NCBI RefSeq assembly: GCF_010499265.1
Contig: NZ_JAAGSC010000041.1
Coordinates: 297,521-361,520, forward strand
From: Wenzhouxiangella limi
Lineage (GTDB): Bacteria > Pseudomonadota > Gammaproteobacteria > Xanthomonadales > Wenzhouxiangellaceae
Direction: 5' to 3'
Length of the DNA stretch: 64,000 nucleotides
Shown here one piece after another: positions 45,192 through 54,353 of the stretch (position 1 is the first letter of the stretch; each line of letters begins with the position of its first letter). The notes beneath the pieces were generated by a model. It saw only the letters and a program-made list of their open reading frames with translations. It ran no database searches and was not told where the DNA came from. The translations under genes were made by a program, and so were the position numbers.

Positions 45192-46478
45192 CTAACGCCC
45201 GGCGCCCATCTCGGTCAAAGCCCGGCGCGCTCTTTGCCCGGCGTCGTCTTCGGAGCGGGCAGCGATGCGGTAGTTTTCGATGGCAAGCTCTCGGTTGCCG
45301 AGCGCGCGCTCGGCGTTGCCCAGAAAAAGGTGCCCCTGGGCGGTGGGCAGGCGCTCGATGCTGGCCTGAAGGTCGGATCTGGCGCGGGCGTAATCGCCCA
45401 GCTGTTCGCGCACCATGCCGCGGCGCAGGTGGTGGTAGAACCAGCCCTGATCCTGCGCCAGCGCCTGGCTGTAGGCCTGCTCGGCTTCTTCGTTCCGGTC
45501 CATCGAGGCCAGGGCGTCGCCTTTGAGCGAGTGGAACAGCGCCTCGCCGTCCTCCATCGCGAGCGCTTTCTCGGCCTGCTGCAGGGCGGTCTGGAAATCC
45601 CCGTCTGCGAGTGATTCTCGGCCTTCATCATGCGCCTCGTAGGCCGGCTGCAGGGCCTCGAGGCGCGCGATCATGTCGCGGTAGCGTTCGGCGCCGATCT
45701 CGCCCTCGCGGCCCAGCTCGTCGGCCAGGCGGCTGTTGTTTTCCACCCGCTCCGGCGACGGCGGATGGGAGGCGAACAAGCCCTCGACAAAGCCGGGGTT
45801 GCGGCCTTCTGACAGGCGCACGAAAGAGCGCTGCAGGGAGACTGCGCCCTCCGGGTTGTAGCCGGCGGCGTCCATCCAGCGGGTGCCCCAGAGGTCGGCC
45901 TCGCGCTCGGCCTCGCGCGAGTAGCGCTGGCCGATCAGCTGGGCCCCCAGCATGCCGCCGAGCACGGCGACGGTGGCGTAGTCCTCGCGCTCGGTCGCCA
46001 CGCCCACCGCCACCCCGCCGAGCAGCACCGCGCCCTGGGTGAGCGCTGTACGGGACTGCTGCTGGGCGCTGTGGCGCACGGCCGCGTGGGCGACCTCGTG
46101 GCCCAGCACGGCGGCCAGTTCGGCTTCGGATTCCATCTCGGTCAGCAGACCGCGGTTGAGCGAGACCTTGCCGCCGGGCAGCGCCCAGGCGTTGGGCACC
46201 GAGCTGTTGATCACGGCGAATTCGTAGGGCAGATCGCGCGGCGCGTGGACTGCGACGCGCTGGCCGACCTGCTGGACGTAGGCGACCAGTTCCGGGTCGA
46301 GCACGAAATCGCCGCCCTGCTGCTGGCGCAGCGGCGCGTAGTACTCCTCGCCGGTCGCAACTTCCCAACCCTGGTCGTAGAAGTTGAGCTCTCTTTCCCC
46401 CGTCACCGGGTTGACCGCGCAGCCGGCGACGACCATCAGCAACAGGGCGGCAAACAGCAGCCTATCAGTTGGTCTCAT
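45192..46478 (-). CDS. M48 family lipoprotein metalloprotease with TPRs (BepA-like)
   Basis: A 428-residue lipoprotein from ATG 46478, with AGGAGATC at a good spacing. Signal peptide [14 protein letters not shown] with lipidated C20; zinc motif HEVAH (H127, E128, H131), with the downstream glutamate in [10 protein letters not shown]. The C-terminal ~170 residues form TPR-like helices. The architecture matches BepA, which degrades stalled outer-membrane proteins and assists LptD assembly. Confinement to that role here is inferred. Confidence 0.92.
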   Translation of the reverse strand: MRPTDRLLFAALLLMVVAGCAVNPVTGERELNFYDQGWEVATGEEYYAPLRQQQGGDFVLDPELVAYVQQVGQRVAVHAPRDLPYEFAVINSSVPNAWALPGGKVSLNRGLLTEMESEAELAAVLGHEVAHAAVRHSAQQQSRTALTQGAVLLGGVAVGVATEREDYATVAVLGGMLGAQLIGQRYSREAEREADLWGTRWMDAAGYNPEGAVSLQRSFVRLSEGRNPGFVEGLFASHPPSPERVENNSRLADELGREGEIGAERYRDMIARLEALQPAYEAHDEGRESLADGDFQTALQQAEKALAMEDGEALFHSLKGDALASMDRNEEAEQAYSQALAQDQGWFYHHLRRGMVREQLGDYARARSDLQASIERLPTAQGHLFLGNAERALGNRELAIENYRIAARSEDDAGQRARRALTEMGAGR

Positions 46479-46531
46479 CGCAGATCTCCTGTGCGCCATT
46501 CGGGAACCGTATTTCAGTATACGGCCCGGGC

Positions 46532-47287
46532 TCAAGGCGAGTAGCCGTAAAGCGCTACAAGCTGGCGATGGATGTCCGGATGGTGGGCACTGAGCCATCG
46601 CGGTGCATCGAAAAAGCACTCGCTGGCCACGGCGAAGAACTCGGCCGGGGATTCGGCCGCATAAGGGTCCAGCCCGGTCTCCTCGCCGCGCTCGAGTTCG
46701 GCCAGCAGGCGGTCGTAGGCGGCGCTGAATACCCGGGTCCAGGTGGCTGGCTGCATGCCGTCCGGCAATGGCGGAAAACCATTGGCCTCGCCGTTGCGGT
46801 GGTCGATCTGGTGGGCCAGCTCGTGGACGACCACGTTGAAGCCGTCGCCCTGGCCGGAGGCGTGGACATCGCTCATGGCCAGGATCACCGGGCCGCGGCT
46901 CCAGGCTTCGCCGACGCGCAGATCCTGGCCGGAGTGGACCAGTCCATCGTCGTCGGTTTCATCGAGTTCGGTCACGAAAGCCTCCGGATAGAGGACGAAG
47001 GTATGAAAGTCCTGGTACCAGTCCAGGCCGCGGCGGAGAACGGGCAAGGCCGCGAGCAGGGCGACGCTGAGGCGGTCCTCGCGGCTGGGTTCATAGCCGC
47101 TGCCGCCCAGGAAGGTCTTTTGTTGCATGATCTGGGCGGCGCGCTCCTGCAGACGATCAAGCTGTTGCTCGCTTAAAACCTGCAGCGCGGGGAAGTTGTC
47201 CAGTGCGGCGTTGAAGGTCCGGCTGTCGCAGCGCGACTCGGCCGGCGCGCGCTTCGGCCGAAAAAAATCCAGTACTCGATTCAGCAT
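46532..47287 (-). CDS. mtfA: M90 zinc peptidase MtfA
   Basis: A 251-residue cytosolic peptidase. The zinc site is VVHELAHQID with H155, E156 and H159, and the third ligand region is AAESPAEFFAVASE. In E. coli MtfA binds the glucose repressor Mlc. No Mlc is visible here. The start MLNRVLDFF at 47287 leaves a 28-nt gap to the divergent dapE; an upstream in-frame codon at 47326 would overlap dapE. Confidence 0.92.
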   Translation of the reverse strand: MLNRVLDFFRPKRAPAESRCDSRTFNAALDNFPALQVLSEQQLDRLQERAAQIMQQKTFLGGSGYEPSREDRLSVALLAALPVLRRGLDWYQDFHTFVLYPEAFVTELDETDDDGLVHSGQDLRVGEAWSRGPVILAMSDVHASGQGDGFNVVVHELAHQIDHRNGEANGFPPLPDGMQPATWTRVFSAAYDRLLAELERGEETGLDPYAAESPAEFFAVASECFFDAPRWLSAHHPDIHRQLVALYGYSP

Positions 47288-47315
47288 TTCCGATCCAGCG
47301 CGTACACTTTGCGTC

Positions 47316-48479
47316 ATGACCGGCAAAGCTTACAACGTCAACCCCTCTTCGGACGTCCTGGCCCTGGCCAAGGCGCTGATCGAGCGACCGTCGCTGACAC
47401 CCGATGATGGCGGCTGCATGGATCTGATCGAACCGCGTCTGGTGGCGGCGGGCATGGCGATGGAGTCTCTGGATTTCGGTGACGTGCGCAATTTGCTCGC
47501 CGTGCACGGCGCCGGCCCGCCGCACGTCATGCTGCTCGGCCATACCGACGTGGTGCCGCCGGGGCCCCTTGAGGAATGGACCAGCCCGCCGTTCGAGCCC
47601 AGCGTTCGCGATGGCATGCTCTACGGCCGGGGGGCGGCCGACATGAAAGGATCGGTCGCTGCGCTGGTCGTGGCGGTGCAGCGGTTTCTGGCTGAGCGGG
47701 CCGATCATGCGGGCACGCTGTCGCTGCTGCTGACTTCGGATGAAGAGGGGCCAGCCGAGCACGGGGTTCGCGCCGTGGTGCCGGTGCTGAAAAAGCGACG
47801 ACTCTTGCCCGATGCCTGCCTGGTGGGCGAACCTTCCAGCCGCGAGCGCTTGGGTGACGTGATGCGCATCGGCCGTCGCGGCAGCATCCAGGCCCGCTTG
47901 ATCATTCGCGGCGTGCAGGGCCACACCGCCTATGCCCATCCGGCCGACAATCCGGTTCACCGCGCCGGCCCATTGCTCGCCGAGCTTGGCCAACTGTGCT
48001 ACGAAGACGGCGATGACGATTTCCCACCGACCAAACTGCAGATCTCCAATTTGCGCGCCGGGACCGGCGCGGAGAACGTCACTCCCGGCCAGCTCGAAAT
48101 CCGCTTCAATATCCGCAACAACCCGCACAGCCCGGCTGATGTGCTCAAAGACCGCGTCGAGGCCATCATCGAGGCCCATGACCCGGGCCCGTGGTGCCTG
48201 GACTGGCGCGTCTCCGGGGAGCCGTTCGGCCCGGCCCGGGGCGCGCTGCCGATGGCGGTTGTCGAGGCCTGTCGCGAGGTGCTGGGGCACTCGCCCGAGG
48301 CCGATACCGGCGGCGGCACGTCCGATGGGCGTTTCCTGGGCCCGGCGGGCGTGAGTGTGGTTGAACTGGGGCCGGTCAATCGCACCATTCACCAGGTCGA
48401 CGAGTGCGTGTCGGTCGCCGACCTGAAGCGCTTGCCGGCTGTTTACCAGGCGGTTATGAACCGTTTGCTGGCCGACTGA
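47316..48479 (+). CDS. dapE: Succinyl-diaminopimelate desuccinylase
   Basis: A 387-residue M20 metallopeptidase-fold enzyme that makes LL-diaminopimelate for lysine and peptidoglycan. Metal ligands lie in [11 protein letters not shown] (H76), [10 protein letters not shown] (D109) and [10 protein letters not shown]. The C-terminal [12 protein letters not shown] signature is present. A TACACT hexamer lies only ~8 nt before the ATG, which would give a leaderless mRNA if it is the -10. The gene is followed 8 nt later by ftsB. Confidence 0.95.
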   Translation: MTGKAYNVNPSSDVLALAKALIERPSLTPDDGGCMDLIEPRLVAAGMAMESLDFGDVRNLLAVHGAGPPHVMLLGHTDVVPPGPLEEWTSPPFEPSVRDGMLYGRGAADMKGSVAALVVAVQRFLAERADHAGTLSLLLTSDEEGPAEHGVRAVVPVLKKRRLLPDACLVGEPSSRERLGDVMRIGRRGSIQARLIIRGVQGHTAYAHPADNPVHRAGPLLAELGQLCYEDGDDDFPPTKLQISNLRAGTGAENVTPGQLEIRFNIRNNPHSPADVLKDRVEAIIEAHDPGPWCLDWRVSGEPFGPARGALPMAVVEACREVLGHSPEADTGGGTSDGRFLGPAGVSVVELGPVNRTIHQVDECVSVADLKRLPAVYQAVMNRLLAD

Positions 48480-48487
48480 CCGCCTCG

Positions 48488-48805
48488 ATGCGCATCCTGA
48501 TCCTGGTGCTGATCGTGCTGCTGGCCGCAGTTCAGCTGCGTTTCTGGCAGGAGTTGTCGCAGGTGCAGGAACTCCAGGCCCAGCTTGAACAGCAGCAAGA
48601 AAACAACGCGCGACTGCAGGCGCGAAACGATGCCCTGGCAGCCGAAGTCGACGACCTGCGCCGGGGCCAGGCCGCGATTGAGGAACGCGCCCGATCCGAG
48701 CTCGGTCTGATCCGGTCCGGCGAAGAGTTCTTTCTCGTCGTTGATCCGGAAACGGTAGAAGAGGTGCCGCGCCAGACGCGCGAAAATACCGATTCCGACG
48801 GCTGA
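48488..48805 (+). CDS. ftsB: Cell division protein FtsB
   Basis: A 105-residue bitopic protein: membrane helix [17 protein letters not shown], then a periplasmic coiled coil ([15 protein letters not shown]) and a conserved [17 protein letters not shown] segment. It joins FtsL and FtsQ in the divisome. Its usual neighbours eno and ispD are not here; dapE precedes it. Confidence 0.92.
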   Translation: MRILILVLIVLLAAVQLRFWQELSQVQELQAQLEQQQENNARLQARNDALAAEVDDLRRGQAAIEERARSELGLIRSGEEFFLVVDPETVEEVPRQTRENTDSDG

Positions 48806-48810
48806 GGGCG

Positions 48811-49674
48811 GTGACGGTCTATCGCTTTGGTCCCTTCTTGTTCGAGCCGCTAGAGGGTCGGCTTGAACATCGCTTCTCGAGCCGCAGGACCACCCTGCGT
48901 CCGCAGGTGGCCCGGCTGCTGCGGGCGCTGGTCGAACGACCGCAAGAGGTGGTCGACCGGGAGAGCTTGTGCCGCGCGATCTGGGACGAGGGGGCCGTGG
49001 TCGATTTCGAGGCGGGCCTGGCCGCCGCCCTGCGCGAGCTGCGCTCGGAGATCAAGGCGCTGGACGCGTCTCAACAATGGATCGAGACCGTGCCGCGCCG
49101 CGGCGTTCGCCTGGCCGGCGCGGTTGAGGTGGTTGACGCTGGCGGTTCGGGGTCGCCGCGGCGAGTACGGCGCTTCATCGCTGCGACTGTGGTGATTCTG
49201 GTGCTGGTTGCGGCGACGGCGATGCTGGCCTGGCAGCAGATGCGGCTTGAGCGGCCGCCAGAGAGCGCATCGGTCACCCTGGCCGTGCTCCCTTTCAGCC
49301 AGTTTGGTGAGCCGCCCGCGGGCCGTCCCCGGCTGGATCTGCTGCTCGCCGACCGGCTGCTGGTGGAGCTGTGGAAACGCCGTCCAGAGGGCCTGACCCT
49401 GATCGGGCGCGCCTCGCTGGCGCCGTACGCCGAGCGCGACAACATCGCTGTCCTGGTGGCGCGCGATCTGGGCGTCGACCGGCTGATCGAGGGCAGCGTC
49501 GTGTTCGAGTCCGATGCCGTGGACGTTTCGGCGCGGCTGCTGGCCATGCCCGACGGGCAGATTCTGTGGTCCGACAGCCGCCGCTACCGGAGCGAGGAGA
49601 TGGCGCCCCCCGGCGACATCGCTGCCGCGCTGGTCGACTCGCTGGTCCGCGCCTGGCCCCCGCCGCAGCCGTGA
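48811..49674 (+). CDS. CadC-like membrane transcription regulator
   Basis: A 287-residue protein with a GTG start. Residues ~5-105 are an OmpR-type winged helix (TLRPQVARLLRALVERPQEV, WIETVPRRGVRLAG). One membrane helix ATVVILVLVAATAMLAW follows (~125-143). The periplasmic part (~155-285) resembles the FlgO/TolB-like sensory domain of this class (VTLAVLPFSQFG, then LGVDRLIEGSV). It probably senses an envelope signal and acts directly on DNA. It starts 5 nt after ftsB, and the next gene may be its target. Confidence 0.85.
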   Translation: MTVYRFGPFLFEPLEGRLEHRFSSRRTTLRPQVARLLRALVERPQEVVDRESLCRAIWDEGAVVDFEAGLAAALRELRSEIKALDASQQWIETVPRRGVRLAGAVEVVDAGGSGSPRRVRRFIAATVVILVLVAATAMLAWQQMRLERPPESASVTLAVLPFSQFGEPPAGRPRLDLLLADRLLVELWKRRPEGLTLIGRASLAPYAERDNIAVLVARDLGVDRLIEGSVVFESDAVDVSARLLAMPDGQILWSDSRRYRSEEMAPPGDIAAALVDSLVRAWPPPQP

Positions 49675-49784
49675 AGGGCTCGATTTCAGGCCGATTTCAG
49701 GGAAATTTCCGGTCCCTGCCATGGCGCCGACCCGGTCGCGGGAACAGACTGACCGCTCTTGTCGTCAACAAAGGAGTGACTTTC

Positions 49785-50210
49785 ATGAATGCTGCCAGGA
49801 CGATGTTCGCGATGCTGCTCGCGCTGTTTGTGGCGCTGTCTGCGCCGGCGGGCGCCGCCGGATTGCCCACCACCAACCCAGGACCCGATGCCGCCAAGAT
49901 CAGCGGCGTGCAGGGCCAGACCCTGCAGGATCGGTTCGGGGTGCGCTTCGTCGGGATCGACGGACGCAATATCTCGCCCCTCAAAGTGATGTGGCTGGAG
50001 CCGGGTCGCTACGAGCTGACGGTGCTGGTCGATGCGGCCTATTTCCGGCCGCCGGTGGCCGGCATTCGCGGCAGCCGTCAGCAAAGCGGTGCCAACACCA
50101 TCGAGGTCGAGGTCGAGGCCGGCAAGACCTACGAGATTCGCGGCTTTCTCAACCGCGAAGAGCCGGTCGAAAACGCGCTTTCGGTCATTCTCTGGAAGGT
50201 CGAGGAATGA
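49785..50210 (+). CDS. Secreted hypothetical protein
   Basis: The function is not recognised. A 141-residue protein with signal peptide MFAMLLALFVALSAPAGAAG and a compact beta-rich domain (PLKVMWLEPGRYELTVLVDA, NTIEVEVEAGKTYEIRGFL). An AAAGGAG site is well placed before ATG 49785. It follows the CadC-like regulator by 110 nt. The domain pattern recalls small periplasmic beta-sandwich proteins, but no family was assigned. Confidence 0.75.
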   Translation: MNAARTMFAMLLALFVALSAPAGAAGLPTTNPGPDAAKISGVQGQTLQDRFGVRFVGIDGRNISPLKVMWLEPGRYELTVLVDAAYFRPPVAGIRGSRQQSGANTIEVEVEAGKTYEIRGFLNREEPVENALSVILWKVEE

Positions 50211-50235
50211 TGCTGCTGTTGAACGTGGCGCTCGG

Positions 50236-51291
50236 GTGAGCGAGGGTTTCGCCTGGGGCGGGCCGGCCGGGCGCGGCCTGATACGCGCTTGTCCGGATGA
50301 TTTCGAGGTCGAGGAAGTGCTCGGCCACGAGCCCAGCGGCGAGGGCGAGCACCTGTGGCTGTGGATCGAAAAACGCGAGCACAATACCGTCGATGTGGCC
50401 GGCATGCTCGCCCGCGCCGCCGGGCTTCATCCGCGCCAGGTCAGCTTTGCCGGCCTCAAGGACCGCAACGCCGTGACCCGGCAGTATTTCTCGCTGCACC
50501 TGGCCGGCCGCGACGACCCCGACTGGCACGCGGCGGATCTGCCGGGGGTGCGGGTGCTGTCCGGTCAGCGTTCGGCGCGCAAGATCCAGCGCGGGCGCCT
50601 GCACGGCAACCGCTTCACCCTGGTGGTGCGAGGGCTCGAAGGTGATCGCGATGAGATCGAGCAGCGTCTGCTGTGCCTGCGCGATCACGGCGCGCCCAAC
50701 GGCTTTGGTGAGCAGCGCTTCGGCGGCAACAACATCGCCCGCGCCCGCGCCCTGTTTGCCGGCCAGCTGCGGCGCAAGCCGTCCAAGCACAAGCGCGGGT
50801 TCTACCTTTCGGCGGCGCGCAGCCTGCTGTTTAACCAGGTGCTGCGCCAGCGCATCGATAACGGCAGCTGGAACCGCATCCTCGAAGGCGAGGTCGCCAT
50901 GCTCGACGGCAGCCGCTCGTTTTTTCTGCCAGATCCCGCCGATCCGGCCATCCGCGAACGCTGCGAGCGGCTCGACGTGCATCCCACCGGCCCGCTGGCC
51001 GGCGCCGGCGACAGTCCGCTGTCCGGCGAGGTGGCCGAACTCGAGCAGGCCGTGTTCGCAGCCGAGCCCGATCTGGTGCTCGGGCTGCAGCGCTTCGGGC
51101 TGCGCCACGAGCGCCGGCCACTGCGCATGCGCATCGGGGCGCTTGAATGGAGCGAGCCGGAACCCAACACTTTAAAGCTTGCCTTTACCCTGGGCCAGGG
51201 CAGCTACGCTACTTCGGTCCTCAGAGAGCTGATCGACTATGACCTTTCGACTGAAAGCCGCCTCGGGTCCGCGCACGGGCGAGGCCTTTGA
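50236..51291 (+). CDS. truD: tRNA pseudouridine(13) synthase TruD
   Basis: A 351-residue pseudouridine synthase from GTG 50236 (VSEGFAWGGPAGRG). The catalytic aspartate is D76 in FAGLKDRNAVTRQYFS, and the NGFGEQRFGGNN loop is typical. The family usually ends near ATSVLRELID; here ~17 further residues overlap the next gene by 53 nt. Usual neighbours such as ispF and surE are missing. Confidence 0.94.
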   Translation: MSEGFAWGGPAGRGLIRACPDDFEVEEVLGHEPSGEGEHLWLWIEKREHNTVDVAGMLARAAGLHPRQVSFAGLKDRNAVTRQYFSLHLAGRDDPDWHAADLPGVRVLSGQRSARKIQRGRLHGNRFTLVVRGLEGDRDEIEQRLLCLRDHGAPNGFGEQRFGGNNIARARALFAGQLRRKPSKHKRGFYLSAARSLLFNQVLRQRIDNGSWNRILEGEVAMLDGSRSFFLPDPADPAIRERCERLDVHPTGPLAGAGDSPLSGEVAELEQAVFAAEPDLVLGLQRFGLRHERRPLRMRIGALEWSEPEPNTLKLAFTLGQGSYATSVLRELIDYDLSTESRLGSAHGRGL

Positions 51292-51637
51292 TCTGGACGA
51301 TGACACGCTGATCGGCAGCGGTCCGAGCAGTCAGATTCGCCTGGACGGCATCGCCGACGAGCACGCCCGGATCCGCTTTGACGGCGACCGGCTGACCCTG
51401 GAAGCCGGCGCCGAGACCCACGTCAACGGCGATCCGGTGTCCACCCGGGCGCTGAAATCGGGCGACGAGATTCGCTTGGGCCCCAACCGCTTCGTCCTGC
51501 AGGCCCCGGGCCTCAGACCCCCCAGCGTGCTGACCGAAACCGAACGCAGCGGCCTCGGGCCGTGGGCCTGGGTGGCGATTGGCGCGGCCGCCGCCGGCGG
51601 ACTGGCGGCCGCGGCGTTCGTTTTGATCGGGATTTAA
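51239..51637 (+). CDS. FHA-domain protein with C-terminal membrane helix
   Basis: A 132-residue protein. Residues ~20-90 are an FHA fold: IGSGPSSQIRL, then DEHARIRF and HVNGDPV. The conserved Arg of the usual GR motif is replaced by Ser, while the His and Asn remain. A C-terminal helix WVAIGAAAAGGLAAAAFVLIGI anchors it in the membrane. FHA domains bind phosphothreonine, and the Ser/Thr kinase at 6953-9421 is a possible source; that link is speculation. Its start lies inside the truD 3' end. Confidence 0.8.
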   Translation: MTFRLKAASGPRTGEAFDLDDDTLIGSGPSSQIRLDGIADEHARIRFDGDRLTLEAGAETHVNGDPVSTRALKSGDEIRLGPNRFVLQAPGLRPPSVLTETERSGLGPWAWVAIGAAAAGGLAAAAFVLIGI

Positions 51638-51693
51638 GGTTTCCGGTAACCCGAACCCGTAAACTCCCCTATTCCTCCAGCTCATTGCCCGCC

Positions 51694-52854
51694 ATGACCG
51701 ACCGCAAGCAAAATCTCGCCACCCGCGCCATCCACGCCGGGCAATCGCCCGATCCTTCGACCGGGGCGATCATGACGCCGATCTACACCACCTCGACCTA
51801 CGTCCAGGCCAGCCCGGGTGATCACCAGGGCTACGAGTACTCGCGCACCCATAACCCCACGCGCAAGGCCTGGGAGGCCTGTATCGCCGATCTCGAAGAC
51901 GGTGTGGCCGGCTTCGCCTTCGCCTCGGGCATGGCCGCGGTCGATACCCTGATGCACCTGCTCGAGCCCGGCGACCAGGTGCTGACGGTCGACGATCTTT
52001 ACGGCGGCACCTGGCGCCTGTTCGAGCGGGTGCGGCGACGGTCTTCGGGGCTGGACTTCGATTTCATCGACATGACCGATCTGGATCGGGTCCGAAACGC
52101 GATCATGCCCAAGACCCGGATGATCTGGGTCGAGACCCCGACCAACCCGATGCTCACCGTGATCGATATCGCGGCGCTGGCCGAGATCGCGCGCGCGGCC
52201 GGCGCCTGGCTGGTGGTCGACAATACCTTCGCCACGCCCATGCTGCAGCAGCCGCTCAACCTGGGCGCCGACATCGTCTTGCACTCGGTGACCAAGTACT
52301 TGAACGGCCATTCCGACATGGTCGGCGGCGCGGTCGTGGTGCGCGATACCGATCTGGCCGAGCAGATCGGCTTTCTGCAGAACTCGGCCGGCGGCATCCA
52401 GGGGCCTTTTGATGCGTTTCTGGTCATGCGCGGGGTCAAGACCCTGGCCTTGCGCATGCAGGCCCACTGCGAAAACGCCGGCCGCATCGCCGAGTGGCTG
52501 ACCCAGCGCCCGGAGGTAAAAAAGGTGATCTATCCCGGCCTGTCCGATCATCCCCAGCACGCGCTCGCCGCTGGCCAGATGAACGGCTTCGGCGGCATGG
52601 TCAGCTTCGATATCGGCGGTGACCTGGGCCGCGCACGCCGCTTCCTGGAAAACACCCGCCTGTTCGCCCTGGCCGAATCCTTGGGGGGCGTTGAATCCCT
52701 GGTCAATCACCCGGCCATCATGACCCACGGCTCGATCCCGAAAGACCGGCGCGAGGCGCTCGGCATCACCGATACCCTGATCCGGTTGTCGGTGGGCATC
52801 GAGGACGTCGACGATCTGATCGCTGACCTGACCGAGGCGCTGGCCAGCGTTTGA
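51694..52854 (+). CDS. Cystathionine gamma-synthase/lyase family PLP enzyme
   Basis: A 386-residue trans-sulfuration enzyme of the Cys/Met metabolism family. The PLP lysine is K201 in HSVTKYLNGHSD; the tyrosine and arginine of YEYSRTHNPTR bind the cofactor phosphate of the adjacent subunit. Sequence alone does not separate gamma-synthase (metB) from gamma-lyase. The 56-nt leader holds GTAACCCG/CCCGTAAAC motifs related to those between oleA and oleB. Confidence 0.9.
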   Translation: MTDRKQNLATRAIHAGQSPDPSTGAIMTPIYTTSTYVQASPGDHQGYEYSRTHNPTRKAWEACIADLEDGVAGFAFASGMAAVDTLMHLLEPGDQVLTVDDLYGGTWRLFERVRRRSSGLDFDFIDMTDLDRVRNAIMPKTRMIWVETPTNPMLTVIDIAALAEIARAAGAWLVVDNTFATPMLQQPLNLGADIVLHSVTKYLNGHSDMVGGAVVVRDTDLAEQIGFLQNSAGGIQGPFDAFLVMRGVKTLALRMQAHCENAGRIAEWLTQRPEVKKVIYPGLSDHPQHALAAGQMNGFGGMVSFDIGGDLGRARRFLENTRLFALAESLGGVESLVNHPAIMTHGSIPKDRREALGITDTLIRLSVGIEDVDDLIADLTEALASV

Positions 52855-52878
52855 GGGACTGGTTTCTCAACGCGGCCC

Positions 52879-54195
52879 TTAAAACCCGATCGCGAACAGC
52901 CCCAGGCAAAGAATCAGCCCGAGCAAGGGGATGATCACGGTCAGCGCGCCCATGGGGGCGTAGGCGGCGGCGTGGGTTTCCTTGCAGATGGCGCGGATGG
53001 TGGTGACCACGTAGCCGTTGTGGGGCAGCGAGTCCAGCGCCCCGGACGAGATCGCGACCACCCGGTGCAGCTGGTCGGGATCAACGCCCTGGTCAATGTA
53101 GTGCGGGCCGAGGATGGGCAGGGCGATGGCCTGACCGCCCGAGGCCGAGCCGGTCATCGCGGCGATCGCCGAGACCGCCACGGCCGCCGAGACCAGCCCG
53201 GAGCCGGGCAGGCCGGTGACCCAGACCACCGCTGCATCGAAGGCGGGCGAGACCTTGGCGACGGTGCCGAAACCAACGACGGCGGCGGTGTTGCCGATGG
53301 CGATCAAGGCGCCGGTGCCGCCCTCTGCCAGGGCCTCGCCAGGACGATGGAGATGGCGCAGGTTGATCAGCGCCGCGCCGATGCAGCCGGCCAGCAGGGC
53401 CACGATCAGGGCCGAGGTGCCGAGCGCGTCGTGGGTGGTGAAAGAAATCCCCAGCACCAGCAGCAGCGGGATCATGGCCAGGGCCGGATGCGGCAGCTGG
53501 TTGCGCCCGGATTGCGGGTCGTCTGAGCGGGCCTCAAAGACTTCTCCGCGCTCAACCGCGCGCCTAAGCATCCAGCGCAGCCAGACATAGCCTGCCGAGG
53601 CCATGAAGATCGCCACCACCAGGCTGGCCTGCCAGGCCGCCAGCGGGCTGGTGCCCAGAAACTCGATCGGAATCCAGTTCTGGATTTCCGGTGATCCGGC
53701 CGAGGTCATGGTAAAGGTGACCGATCCGAAAGCGAGCGTGGCCGGGATGAAGCGCCGCGGTAGGTTGGCGCCGCGAAACAGCGCCAGGGCCATGGGGTAG
53801 ACCGAAAACGCGACCACGAACAGGCTGACGCCGCCGTAGGTCAGGACCGCGCAGGCCAGGACCACCGCCAGCGCCGCCTGGCTGGTACCCAGGCGCGTGA
53901 TGATCCAGCGCGAAACGCTGTCGGCGCCGCCGGAGGACTCCATCAGTTTGCCGAACAGCGAGCCGAGCAGAAACACGAAAAACCACGAGGCGATGAAGCC
54001 GGTAAATCCGTCCATGTACTGGGTGATCAGGTTGACGCCATCTTCGCCGGCCAGCGGTGGCAACAGCGGTATGCCGGCGGTCAGGGCAACGATCAGCGCG
54101 CACAGCGGTGTCGCGACGAACAGGCTCATGCCGCGCATGGTCAGCACGATAAGCAGGGCCAGGCCGCCGAGCAGGCCAAGCAGGCTAAGGGTCAT
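52879..54195 (-). CDS. GntP-family H+ symporter for organic acids
   Basis: A 438-residue permease with ~12 membrane segments, beginning LLGLLGGLALLIVLTMRG. SYPMALALFRGANLPRRF and the GSASGGQAIALPILGPHY stretch fit GntP/CitMHS-like gluconate or hydroxybutyrate transporters. The substrate is unknown. It is divergent from a TonB receptor with nested palindromes between, so both may respond to one compound. Confidence 0.85.
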   Translation of the reverse strand: MTLSLLGLLGGLALLIVLTMRGMSLFVATPLCALIVALTAGIPLLPPLAGEDGVNLITQYMDGFTGFIASWFFVFLLGSLFGKLMESSGGADSVSRWIITRLGTSQAALAVVLACAVLTYGGVSLFVVAFSVYPMALALFRGANLPRRFIPATLAFGSVTFTMTSAGSPEIQNWIPIEFLGTSPLAAWQASLVVAIFMASAGYVWLRWMLRRAVERGEVFEARSDDPQSGRNQLPHPALAMIPLLLVLGISFTTHDALGTSALIVALLAGCIGAALINLRHLHRPGEALAEGGTGALIAIGNTAAVVGFGTVAKVSPAFDAAVVWVTGLPGSGLVSAAVAVSAIAAMTGSASGGQAIALPILGPHYIDQGVDPDQLHRVVAISSGALDSLPHNGYVVTTIRAICKETHAAAYAPMGALTVIIPLLGLILCLGLFAIGF

Positions 54196-54252
54196 GGCGA
54201 TTTCCGGGCCAGGTTTGCACGATCGTCATGGTCGCCCCCTCGACCGGGCCGC

Positions 54253-54283
54253 GGAACTGTACCAAGGTACAAGTTACAGTTCC
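54253..54283. promoter_or_regulatory. Nested palindromes between permease and TonB receptor
   Basis: The outer arms GGAACTGTA (54253-54261) and TACAGTTCC (54275-54283) are exact inverted repeats. Inside them, sharing bases, is TGTACCAAGGTACA (54258-54271), a perfect 6-2-6 palindrome. The site lies in the 158-nt region shared by the divergent genes. It is a strong operator candidate; the regulator is not in the window. Confidence 0.65.
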
Positions 54284-54353
54284 TGCCGCCTGCACCAAGC
54301 TGTCGACCCTGAGGAGAAGCCCCCACAACGATACAACCCAAGGGAAACGACTG

